Source of the DNA: Planctomycetota bacterium
GTDB taxonomy: Bacteria; Planctomycetota; J058
Length of the DNA: 64,000 bases
Assembly (NCBI GenBank): GCA_023954375.1
Contig: JAMLIC010000032.1
Coordinates: forward strand, 38,104-102,103
Reading direction: 5' to 3'
Shown here piece after piece: positions 32,051-40,637 of the stretch. The position numbers and the translations under genes were made by a program. How positions within the stretch are numbered: position 1 is the first letter of the stretch; the number at the start of each line of letters is the position of its first letter. Under the pieces are notes generated by a model. That model was not told where the DNA came from. It saw nothing but the letters and a program-made list of their open reading frames with translations, and searched no databases.

Positions 32051-35000
32051 CTACCAGCTCGAGCCCCCCGACGACGTCCCGCGGACGCTCGACCCGCCCG
32101 ACGACGTGCTGCGGAAGCTCGACCCGCCCGACGACGACGACGACCGGCTGGAGAACGACGTCGACGACGTCGTCGCGCGGCGCACGGCGGCGGCGCGGGC
32201 CTCGCGCTCCCGGCGCTCGCGGTCGCGGCGCGCGCGCTCCTTGCGCTCGCGCTCCTGCGCCTCCTCCCAGGCCCGGCGGCGGGCCTCGGCCTCGGCGCGG
32301 CGGAGCGCGTCGTGGGCCTCGCCCTCGGCGCGGACGGCGGCCTCGAGGGCGCGCTCGTACTCGTGGGCCGCGAGCGCGTCGCGGGCGCGGCGCAGGGCGG
32401 CGGCGCTGCCCTGCAGGTCGACGCGCACGCCGTGGCCGAGGCGCCGGTCGGCGCTCCCCTGCTCGCGGTGGGCGCGGGCGATCGCCTCGCGGGCGGCCTG
32501 GGCCAGCGCGCGGTCCTGCGCGGCCAGGCGCCGGGACGCCTCGACGCCCTCGTCGGCGCGCCGGCACAGGTCGAGGACGGCCTGCCAGTCGGCGCCGTCG
32601 ACGGCGGCCGCGCGCGCGGCCTCGTCGAGGGCGGCGCGGGCCCGGGCGAGCTCGGCGTTGGCCGGGGCGCGGTCCTCGTCGCAGCGGGCGAGGTCGCGCG
32701 CCTGCGCGTCGACGCGCGCGCGGACGGCCGGGAGGAGCGCCTCGACCTCGCGCCAGGCGGCGTGCTCGGCGCCCGCGCGGGCGGCGACCTCGCCCGCGAG
32801 CGACGAGACGGCGAAGGCGGCGTCGCGCAGGCGCGGCCAGTGCGGCCGGGCCGCGCCGTGGGCCTGCCGCTCGGCCGCGAGGCGCGCGACGACGCCCGCG
32901 AAGCCGGCGCGCAGGGGCGCCGAGGCGAAGCGGTCGCCCTCGGCCAGGAGGCCCTGGACGGTCCGCAGGAGGCCGTCGGCGGCGAGCAGGCCCTGGCCCG
33001 CCAGGGCCCTGTCGCGGTCGAGGGCCGCCGCCTTGTGCTCGACCTCGTCGTAGAGCGCCTGGACCTGGTCGAGGACGGCGGCCCCGCGCCCGACGAGCTC
33101 GGCCGCGGCCAGGTAGCGCTGGGTGGCCGGCCCGAGGTCGGCCCCGGCCTCGGCCAGCGCCGCCGCGACCTGCGCCAGGGCGGCCTGGGCCTCCTCGGCG
33201 TTGTCGAGCGCGGGGCGCAGGGCGTCGTCGTCGTGCTGCGCGCGCAGGCCGTCGAGGCGGGCGCGGCGCTCGGGCAGCCGCGCCTCGAGCGCCTCCCGGC
33301 GCGCGACCTCCGCCGCCAGCCGCGCGGGCGTGTCGCGGCGCGAGGCGAGCGTGGCCTCGAGGAGGGCGCAGAGCAGCTTCGCCACCTCGTCCGTCCGCGC
33401 GGCGGCCCTGGCCGCCGCGTCGTCGTCGCCGGCGGCCAGCGCGGTCCGGGCGGCGTCGGCGTGGTCGCGGGTCGCCTGCCCCAGCGCCTCGGGCTCGAAG
33501 CCCGGCTCCGACAGCGTCAGCCCGTCGTCGCGTCGCAGGCCGGCCACCCGCGCCTCGTCGTCGGCCAGGCGCGCGAGCGCCTGGTCGAGGCCGTCGAGCG
33601 TGGCGCCGGCGCGCGCCAGGCGCGCGTCGAGCGCGGCGACGGCCTCCGCGAGCGCGGCCACGCCCGGGGTGGCGCCGACCGGGTCGGCGGGGGCGAGGTC
33701 GTGCAGGCGCGCGCGCTCCGCCTCGAGCCGCCCCCGCTCCTCCTGGTGGGCCGGCAGGAGCAGCCGCGCCTCGAGGGCGCCGAGCAGCTCCTCGACCGCC
33801 GCGAGCGCCGCCGAGACCGCCTCCAGGCGCGCCGGCGCCTCGGCGACGGTGCGCTCGAGGTCGTCCATGAGCGCCTTCACCTGCCCGTACGCGCCCTCGA
33901 GGTCGCCGAGCAGGGCGCCCGCCCGTCGGCGGACGGGCCGGCGATCGGGCAGGAACAGCCTGCCGTGCGCGACCGCGTCCACCGCCTCCGTGCCGACCTC
34001 CACCTCGTCGGAGGTCAGGGCGCGCAGGGCGGCGTCGAACGCGCCCCAGCCCACCGGGCCGGCCTTCGCCGCCAGGCCGCGCGCGTGGTCGAGCGCGTCG
34101 CGGGCGGCGGCGAAGGCCACGAACAGGTCGTCGTGCCGCTCGGCGGCCGCCCGGAACGCGCCGGCCGTCTGGCCGGTCCAGCGCTCGAGCGGGGCCTCGG
34201 CGCCGAAGACGAGCGGGTGCTCGTCGGCCAGCGCGAGGAGCCGGCTCGCCGCCTGGCCGAGCGCCGCCTCCCAGCGCGCGACCTCCGCCTCGGCGGCCGC
34301 GCGCCGGCGCCCGCGGTGCCAGCGGGCCAGGGCGAGCGCGGCCAGCGCGAGGAGGCCGAGGGCGCCGGCCGCGAGGGCCGGGACGGTGCGCGTGCGGAAG
34401 CGGTGCGCGGCGAGCGCGCGGGCCTGCTCGGCCTCGGCGCCGGCCACCTGGTCGGCGGCGCGGGCGATCGTGGCGTCGACGCCGCGCGGGTCGTCGCTCG
34501 CCAGGCGCTGCTCGGCCTGGTCGAGGTCGCGCCGCGCGACGGCCAGGCGGCCGGCGACGCCCGGGCCCACGACCGGCGCCGCCGCGACCTCCGCCTCCGC
34601 GCGCGCCAGCGCCGCCAGCGCGCCCTTCAGGGCCGCCGGCGCGTCGCGCCGCACGCGCTCGCGCGCGTCGACCTCGGCCAGGGCCTCCTCGACCCTGCGC
34701 ACGGCCTCCTGCGCGGCGGCGACCGCGCCCGCCGGGTCGCCGGCCGCCTGCGCCGCGGCCGCCCGCCGCAGGGCCGCGTCGGCCCGGTCGAGCTCGCGCG
34801 CCGCGGGGCCGTGCTCGTAGGGGAGCCCGTCCACGCGCGCGCGCGCCCGGGCGAGCCGGTCCCGGGCCTCCGCCAGCCGGCGCTGCGCCTCCTGGCTCGT
34901 CTTCGCCCGGTCCGCCTCGCGCAGGCCGAGGTGCAGGTCGATCGCCTGGATCAGCCGCTCGACCGCGCCCGCGTGGTCGCCCGCGCGCGCGTGCTGGGCG

Positions 35001-35413
35001 AAGGGCGAGCGGTCGATCACCTGCGTGATCGTCCCGCGCTCGAAGCCCAGCGTCGCCCACCGTGAGCCCGGGTGGACGGCCACGCCGCGGTTCTCGAGCG
35101 CCAGGAGGACGACGACGCCGCGCGCCGGGTCGAGCCCCTGCGGGACCCAGGCCTCCCACACCCGGTCCACGTACTCGACGGCCGTGGCGGAGCGCTCGGG
35201 CCCGGGCTGGGGCGCCGAGCGCGCCACGACGCACACGTGGTACTCGGCCCCGACGGCGCTGCGGAAGTCGCGCAGGAACGCGCGCAGCGGGTCGAACGCG
35301 TCGGCCGTCCCGGCCACGGCCACGCGGTCGGCCGGGAAGGGGGGGATCGCCGTCTGCGCCCGGGCCGCCGCCGGCAGGGCGAGCAGGACCGCCACCAGCA
35401 GGAGTCGACGCAT
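32051..35413 (-). CDS. TPM-domain protein with very long coiled coil
   Basis: A 1120-aa exported or membrane protein. The start ATG 35413 follows GGGGGGTGG. A Sec signal (RRLLLVAVLLALPAAARAQ) leads to a TPM domain (about 22-150; FPADRVAVAGTADAFDPLRA, GVVVLLALENRGVAVHPGSR), a fold found in small secreted or membrane proteins such as YgcG. After one membrane helix near residue 350 (ALAAGALGLLALAALALARW) come roughly 700 residues of Ala/Glu/Arg-rich coiled coil. The C-terminus is Ser/Gly-rich with short repeats (SSGGSS). The usual TPM protein is under 300 aa, so this is an unusual enlarged form. Function unknown. Confidence 0.75.
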   Translation of the reverse strand: MRRLLLVAVLLALPAAARAQTAIPPFPADRVAVAGTADAFDPLRAFLRDFRSAVGAEYHVCVVARSAPQPGPERSATAVEYVDRVWEAWVPQGLDPARGVVVLLALENRGVAVHPGSRWATLGFERGTITQVIDRSPFAQHARAGDHAGAVERLIQAIDLHLGLREADRAKTSQEAQRRLAEARDRLARARARVDGLPYEHGPAARELDRADAALRRAAAAQAAGDPAGAVAAAQEAVRRVEEALAEVDARERVRRDAPAALKGALAALARAEAEVAAAPVVGPGVAGRLAVARRDLDQAEQRLASDDPRGVDATIARAADQVAGAEAEQARALAAHRFRTRTVPALAAGALGLLALAALALARWHRGRRRAAAEAEVARWEAALGQAASRLLALADEHPLVFGAEAPLERWTGQTAGAFRAAAERHDDLFVAFAAARDALDHARGLAAKAGPVGWGAFDAALRALTSDEVEVGTEAVDAVAHGRLFLPDRRPVRRRAGALLGDLEGAYGQVKALMDDLERTVAEAPARLEAVSAALAAVEELLGALEARLLLPAHQEERGRLEAERARLHDLAPADPVGATPGVAALAEAVAALDARLARAGATLDGLDQALARLADDEARVAGLRRDDGLTLSEPGFEPEALGQATRDHADAARTALAAGDDDAAARAAARTDEVAKLLCALLEATLASRRDTPARLAAEVARREALEARLPERRARLDGLRAQHDDDALRPALDNAEEAQAALAQVAAALAEAGADLGPATQRYLAAAELVGRGAAVLDQVQALYDEVEHKAAALDRDRALAGQGLLAADGLLRTVQGLLAEGDRFASAPLRAGFAGVVARLAAERQAHGAARPHWPRLRDAAFAVSSLAGEVAARAGAEHAAWREVEALLPAVRARVDAQARDLARCDEDRAPANAELARARAALDEAARAAAVDGADWQAVLDLCRRADEGVEASRRLAAQDRALAQAAREAIARAHREQGSADRRLGHGVRVDLQGSAAALRRARDALAAHEYERALEAAVRAEGEAHDALRRAEAEARRRAWEEAQERERKERARRDRERREREARAAAVRRATTSSTSFSSRSSSSSGGSSFRSTSSGGSSVRGTSSGGSSW

Positions 35414-35478
35414 GACCACCCCCCGCGCCCGGGCGCGGGGGGATCATGCCACCCGGGGGCCGCCGGGTCGGAGCGAAA

Positions 35479-36804
35479 TCAGCGCCCGGCCTCGAGCCCG
35501 ACCGCCTGGTCGAGCGCCGCGCGGGCCGCGACCTGCTCGGCCGTGGCCCGCGCGAGCTCGAGCTCCTGCGCCAGCAGGCCGCGCTGGGCGTCGATCAGCC
35601 CGAGCAGGTCGAGCTGGCCGGCGACGTAGGCCGCCTCCGCCACCTCGACGTTCTGGCGGGCCCGCGGCGCGGCGCCCTCCTCGAGGATGCGGCGCCGCTC
35701 GAGGGCGGCGGTCAGCCGGGCGGCGCCGGCGCGGACCTCCTCGAGGACCCGGTTGTGCGCGGCGCGCTCCTCCGCCTGGGCGCCGCGCAGGCGCGCGTCG
35801 GCCTCGGCCCGGGCGGCGCGCACGCGCCCGGGCCAGAGGGGCAGGGTCAGGCCGCCCATGAGCTCGACCTCGTCGCGGTCGGCGCCGGCGTCGCGGACGT
35901 AGGCGCCGCCGAGCACGGCGTCGGGGAGCCACTCCTGCTCGGCGCGGCGGCGCGCCTCCAGCGCGGCGTGGGCCCTCCAGCCGACGGCCTGCAGGGCCGG
36001 GCGGGCGTCGAGCGCCCGGAGCAGGAGCGCCGCGACCGGCCCGGGCGGGGCCGCCGCCCGGGGCAGGTCGACGGGGCCCAGGGGCGGCGCGTCGAGCGGG
36101 CGGTCGAGGAGCGCGTCGAGGGCCGCCTCGGCGACGGCCGCCTCGCGCGCGAAGAGCGCCCGCTCGGCGAGGAGGCCCTCGCGCTCGACCTGGGCGCGGA
36201 GGACGTCGGACTGCGTCACCGTCCCGGCGGCGTACTTCGTCTCGGCGATCCCGACGAACCGGTCCATGAGCGCCAGGTTCTCGTCGACGAGGGCGAGCTG
36301 CCGGCGGGCCAGCCACAGGGCGGCGACGCCGCTGGCGGCCTGCGCGCGGGCGACGCCCTCGACCTCGCGCCAGTCGGCGCGCGCCGCGCGGGCGTCCGCG
36401 AGGGCCGTCCGGCCGTCGGCCAGGAGCTTGCCCGGCCAGGGGAGCATCTGCTCGGCGCCGACCGAGTGCATGCGGAACATGGACGAGTAGCGGTACTGGA
36501 CGACGGGGTAGGGCAGCGAGGTCACCTGCGGCGCGCGCTCGAGGGCCGCGACCCAGCGCTGGAGCGCGGCCAGCAGGTCGGGGTTGCGGCGCAGGACCGC
36601 CGCCTGGACCGCCTCGACGGTGACCGCCGAGGTCAGCGCCGCGACGTCGTCCTCGGTCGTCCAGAGGACGGGCCCGTACTTCAGGTCCTCGCGCAGGTCG
36701 TAGACCATCTCCCCGCGGGCGCGCTCGGCCTCGCGCCGCTGGAGGTCGAGGTCGCTCAGGCAGCCGGTCAGGGCCAGGGCGACGAGCAGCAGGGCGGACC
36801 TCAC
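35479..36804 (-). CDS. Outer-membrane efflux lipoprotein (CusC/TolC family)
   Basis: A 441-aa TolC-family channel, last gene of the heavy-metal efflux operon. A lipobox (LLVALALTGC) gives lipid attachment at about Cys15. Two repeats of long helices typical of outer-membrane factors are seen (for example VRRLxx-like AARADWREVEGVARAQAAS and GTVTQSDVLRAQVEREGLL; later QNVEVAEAAYVAGQLDLLGL with the D/N-L-L-x-x-Q motif). GTG 36804 overlaps the CusA stop by 4 bp. Exports metal out of the cell together with CusA and CusB. Confidence 0.88.
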   Translation of the reverse strand: MRSALLLVALALTGCLSDLDLQRREAERARGEMVYDLREDLKYGPVLWTTEDDVAALTSAVTVEAVQAAVLRRNPDLLAALQRWVAALERAPQVTSLPYPVVQYRYSSMFRMHSVGAEQMLPWPGKLLADGRTALADARAARADWREVEGVARAQAASGVAALWLARRQLALVDENLALMDRFVGIAETKYAAGTVTQSDVLRAQVEREGLLAERALFAREAAVAEAALDALLDRPLDAPPLGPVDLPRAAAPPGPVAALLLRALDARPALQAVGWRAHAALEARRRAEQEWLPDAVLGGAYVRDAGADRDEVELMGGLTLPLWPGRVRAARAEADARLRGAQAEERAAHNRVLEEVRAGAARLTAALERRRILEEGAAPRARQNVEVAEAAYVAGQLDLLGLIDAQRGLLAQELELARATAEQVAARAALDQAVGLEAGR

Positions 36805-39800
36805 GCCGTCACCTCCAGGGCGTCCGCCCCGGCGGCCGCGCGCTCGGCCTGCAGGCGCTCCCAGCGCCGGCGGCGGTACCAGAAGAAGATCACCGGGATG
36901 AACACGTCGATCACCTCGTCGGCGAGGAGCACGCCGCCGAGGACCGGCGCGGCCATGGGGCGCATGACCTCGGCGCCGACGCCCTCGGCCATGAGCATGG
37001 GGACGAGGCCCAGGATCGTCGTCCCCTCGGTGAGGAGCTTGGGGCGCAGGCGCTGCACGGCGCCCTCGATGACGGCGGCCTCCAGCTCGTCGACGGTGGC
37101 GATGTTCGCCAGGCCGCCCCTGCGCTCGATCGCCTCGCGCAGGTAGACGAGCATGATGATCCCCGTCTCGGTCGCCAGGCCGAAGCAGGCGATGTAGCCC
37201 ACCCACACGGCGACCGAGAAGTCGACGCCGAAGACCCACTGGAAGATCAGGCCGCCGACCAGCGCGCCGGGGACGGCGAGCATCATGAGCAGGGCGTCGC
37301 CCAGGTCCTGGTAGGTCAGGTAGAGGATCACGAAGATCAGGAACACCACGAGCGGCACGATCAGGGCCAGCCGCTCGCGCGCGCGCACCTGGTGCTCGAA
37401 CTGGCCGCTCCACTCGAGGTACACGCCCTGCGGGAGGCCCTTCGCCACGACCTCGTCCTCGACGACGCGGCGGGCCTCGTCGACGAAGCCGATCACGTCG
37501 CGGTCGCGGACGTTGAGCTGCACGTAGGCGCGCAGGAGCCCGTCCTCGCTCTTGATCATGGACGGCCCCTGGACGACGCGGACGTCGGCCACCTCGCCGA
37601 GCGGGACCTGGACCCCGGCGCTGCCCGTGACCAGGATCCGCCGCACCTGCGCCTCGTCCTCGCGCAGGTCGCGGGCGTACCTGACCCGGACCGGCAGGCG
37701 TCTGCGGCCGTCGATCGCCGTCGTCACGCGGCGGCCGCCCAGGGCCACCTCGATCGTGTCCTGGACCTCCTGCACGGCGACGCCGTAGCGGGCGGCGCGC
37801 TCGCGGTCGATCACGACCTCGAGGTAGCGCTCCCCCACGACCTGGTCGGGGAAGACGTCGACGGCGCCGGGCACGCCGCGCAGCACCTCGGCCACCCGGT
37901 CGGCGACGCGCTGGATCGTGTCGAGGTCGTCGCCGAAGACCTTGACGCCGATCATGGTGCGCACGCCCGTGGCGAGCATGTCGACGCGGTTGATGATCGG
38001 CTGCGTCCAGATGTTCGCCCAGCCGGGGACCTGCGCGATCGTGTCCAGCTCCTGCACGAGCTCCTGCTTGGTCCTCCTGCGCAGCGCCAGCGGCCCCGGG
38101 GCGGCCGGCGCGGCGGCGAGCCCGCGGGCGGCGGCCGCCTCCTCGATCGCCTCGCGGAGCGCCGCGGGCGCGCGGTCCTCGAGCTCCCACTCCACGCGGC
38201 GCACCTGCTCGGTGAGCGCCGCGTCGCGGCGCGCCGTCATCGCCGCGAACAGGGTCGCCTCGAGCGTCGGGCGCGGCGCGGCGACGAGCTGGCGCAGGGG
38301 CGCGGCGAGCGCCTCGAGGGGGCCCGGCGGGCGCACGAGCAGGGCGCGCGCGTCGTCGTCCCCCTGGCTCGCGGTGATGATCCGGGCGGCCTCGCGGGCG
38401 GCCTCGGCCACCTCCCACTCGAGCGGCCCGGCGGCGAGGCGCGGGCCCCACGTGCCGGCCAGGCGGCGCGCGACGACGCCGCGGTCGAGGTCGGGCGCGT
38501 GGCGGCCAAGGAGCAGGTCGTCGACGAGCCCGCGCAGGAGGACGAGCCCCAGCGCCGGGGCGTGCTCCTCGAGGCGGCGCAGGGCGACCTCGCGGGCGAA
38601 GCGGTCGAAGGCGGCGGCCGCGTTCATCGCCACGTCGTTGGCGTGCTCCTCGCCCACGGCGGCCCGCGCGGCCGCGAGGACGGCCTCGTACTCGACGCCC
38701 CGCCGCGGCCAGTGCTCGCGGGGGCGCAGCGTGATCACGGTCTCGACCATGTCGACCGGCGACGGGTCGGTGGGCGTCTCGGCGCGGCCGGCCTTGCCGA
38801 CGACCAGGTCGACCTCGGGGAGGCGCCGCAGGAGCGCGTCGCGGGCCGCGAGGTCGTCGGCGGCCCGGCTGACCGAGGCCGACGGGATCGTGACCGGCAT
38901 GTCCATGATCGACCCCTCGTCGAGGGGCGGCATGAACTCCCGCCCGAGCTTCGGCGCCAGGTTCAGGCCGAGGCCGAGCAGCGCCGCGAAGCACAGCGCC
39001 ACGACCCGGGGGCGCCGGAGCAGCCAGGCGAGGACCGGCCGGTAGACCTCGGCCACGCTGCGCACGAGCCAGCTCTCCTGCTCCGAGCGCAGGCGGCCGC
39101 GCACGAAGGTCGGTATCAGCGCCGGCACGACGGTGACGGCGAGGATGGCGACGCCGATCAGGGCGAAGGTCTTCGTCAGCGCGAGCGGGCGGAACATGCG
39201 CCCCTCGATCCCCTCGAGGGCGAAGACCGGGAGGAAGCTGACGAGCATGATGAGGACGGAGAAGAACAGCGGCCGCCCGACCAGCTTGCAGGCGCGCAGG
39301 ACGACCGGGCGCGTGTCGCCCGTGACCGGCCGGCCGCCCGCGGCCTCGTGCAGGCGCGTGTAGGCGTTCTCGGTCATCACGATCCCGGCGTCGAGCAGCA
39401 CGCCGATCGAGATCGCGATCCCCGAGAGCGACATGATGTTCGAGGGCACGCCGAGGTGGTGCATGGCGATGAACGACAGGAGCACCGAGAGCGGCAGCGT
39501 GGCGCAGATCACGATCGACGAGCGCAGGTGGAAGAGGACCAGGAAGACCATGAGCGACGCGACGGCCATCTCCTCGAGGAGCGTGCGGCGCAGGGTGGCG
39601 ATCGCCCCCTCGATCAGGGGCGTCCGGTCGTAGAACGGCACGATCCGCACGCCCGGCGGCAGGCCCGGCTGGAGCGCGGCGATCTTCTCCTTCACGCGGC
39701 GCGTGACCTCGAGCGGGTTCTCGCCGAAGCGCATGAGGACGACGCCGCCCACCGCCTCGCCGTGCTTCTCGAGCGCCGCCCGGCGCGGCTCGGGGCCGAG

Positions 39801-40637
39801 CTGGACCGAGGCCACGTGCCGCACGAACACCGGGACGCCGTCGCGCTCGGTGATCACGATCGAGGCGATGTCGTCGGCGCCGCGCAGCCAGCCCTCGCCG
39901 CGGATCAGGTACTCGGCGCCGCCCTTGACCAGCACGTCGCCGCCGACGGCCGAGTTGCTCCGCCCGACCGCCTCGAACACCTGCCCGAGCGTCACGCTGT
40001 AGGCGCGGAGCCTGTGGGGGTCGACGTCGACCTGGTAGGCCTGCACGAACCCGCCGACGGACGCCACCTGCGCCACGCCGGGGACGGCGTTCAGCTGGTA
40101 GCGGACGTACCAGTCCTGGAGCGAGCGCAGCTCGCCCGGGTCGAGCGGCCCCTCGACCGTGTACCAGAAGATCTGGCCCAGCGCCGTCGCGTCGGGCGCC
40201 AGGTAGGGGACGACGCCGGGCGGGAGGAAGGTGCTGGCGGTCGAGAGGCGCTCGAGCACGCGGTCGCGGGCGAAGTAGAAGCCCACGCCCTCCTCGAAGA
40301 TCACGTTGACCATCGAGTAGTTGAACTCGGAGGTCGAGCGCACCGCCTTCACGCCGGCGAGGCCCTGCAGGTTCACCGAGAGCGGGTAGGTGACCTGGTC
40401 CTCGATCTCCTGCGGCGAGCGGCCGGGCCAGTCGGTGAAGACGATGACCTGGTTCTCGGAGAGGTCCGGGATCGCGTCGATCGGCGTGCGGCGCAGGGCG
40501 TGGATGCCCCACAGCGCCAGGGCCAGCGTGAGCAGGAGGACGACGGCGCGGTTGGCGACCGAGAAGGCGATCACCCGCTCGATCGGCCCGTCGCGCTCGT
40601 CGGTCAGCGAGGAGGAGGACGACGACGGCGCGCTCAC
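36801..40637 (-). CDS. cusA: CusA/CzcA-family heavy-metal RND efflux pump
   Basis: Inner-membrane proton-driven pump (1278 aa) for monovalent or divalent metal. N-terminus VIAFSVANRAVVLLLTLALA, TPIDAIPDLSENQVIV and PGRSPQEIEDQVTYPL match CusA; the transmembrane segment VLLDAGIVMTENAY and the C-terminal FFWYRRRRWERLQ are typical. It is about 230 aa longer than E. coli CusA (1047): an extra acidic/Ala-rich stretch of ~200 residues lies at about 640-865 (from HANDVAMNAAAAFDRFAREV to KQELVQELDTIAQV), inside the second periplasmic domain. GTG 40637 overlaps the CusB stop by 4 bp. Metal specificity not proven; Cu/Ag or Co/Zn/Cd are possible. Confidence 0.92.
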   Translation of the reverse strand: MSAPSSSSSSLTDERDGPIERVIAFSVANRAVVLLLTLALALWGIHALRRTPIDAIPDLSENQVIVFTDWPGRSPQEIEDQVTYPLSVNLQGLAGVKAVRSTSEFNYSMVNVIFEEGVGFYFARDRVLERLSTASTFLPPGVVPYLAPDATALGQIFWYTVEGPLDPGELRSLQDWYVRYQLNAVPGVAQVASVGGFVQAYQVDVDPHRLRAYSVTLGQVFEAVGRSNSAVGGDVLVKGGAEYLIRGEGWLRGADDIASIVITERDGVPVFVRHVASVQLGPEPRRAALEKHGEAVGGVVLMRFGENPLEVTRRVKEKIAALQPGLPPGVRIVPFYDRTPLIEGAIATLRRTLLEEMAVASLMVFLVLFHLRSSIVICATLPLSVLLSFIAMHHLGVPSNIMSLSGIAISIGVLLDAGIVMTENAYTRLHEAAGGRPVTGDTRPVVLRACKLVGRPLFFSVLIMLVSFLPVFALEGIEGRMFRPLALTKTFALIGVAILAVTVVPALIPTFVRGRLRSEQESWLVRSVAEVYRPVLAWLLRRPRVVALCFAALLGLGLNLAPKLGREFMPPLDEGSIMDMPVTIPSASVSRAADDLAARDALLRRLPEVDLVVGKAGRAETPTDPSPVDMVETVITLRPREHWPRRGVEYEAVLAAARAAVGEEHANDVAMNAAAAFDRFAREVALRRLEEHAPALGLVLLRGLVDDLLLGRHAPDLDRGVVARRLAGTWGPRLAAGPLEWEVAEAAREAARIITASQGDDDARALLVRPPGPLEALAAPLRQLVAAPRPTLEATLFAAMTARRDAALTEQVRRVEWELEDRAPAALREAIEEAAAARGLAAAPAAPGPLALRRRTKQELVQELDTIAQVPGWANIWTQPIINRVDMLATGVRTMIGVKVFGDDLDTIQRVADRVAEVLRGVPGAVDVFPDQVVGERYLEVVIDRERAARYGVAVQEVQDTIEVALGGRRVTTAIDGRRRLPVRVRYARDLREDEAQVRRILVTGSAGVQVPLGEVADVRVVQGPSMIKSEDGLLRAYVQLNVRDRDVIGFVDEARRVVEDEVVAKGLPQGVYLEWSGQFEHQVRARERLALIVPLVVFLIFVILYLTYQDLGDALLMMLAVPGALVGGLIFQWVFGVDFSVAVWVGYIACFGLATETGIIMLVYLREAIERRGGLANIATVDELEAAVIEGAVQRLRPKLLTEGTTILGLVPMLMAEGVGAEVMRPMAAPVLGGVLLADEVIDVFIPVIFFWYRRRRWERLQAERAAAGADALEVTA

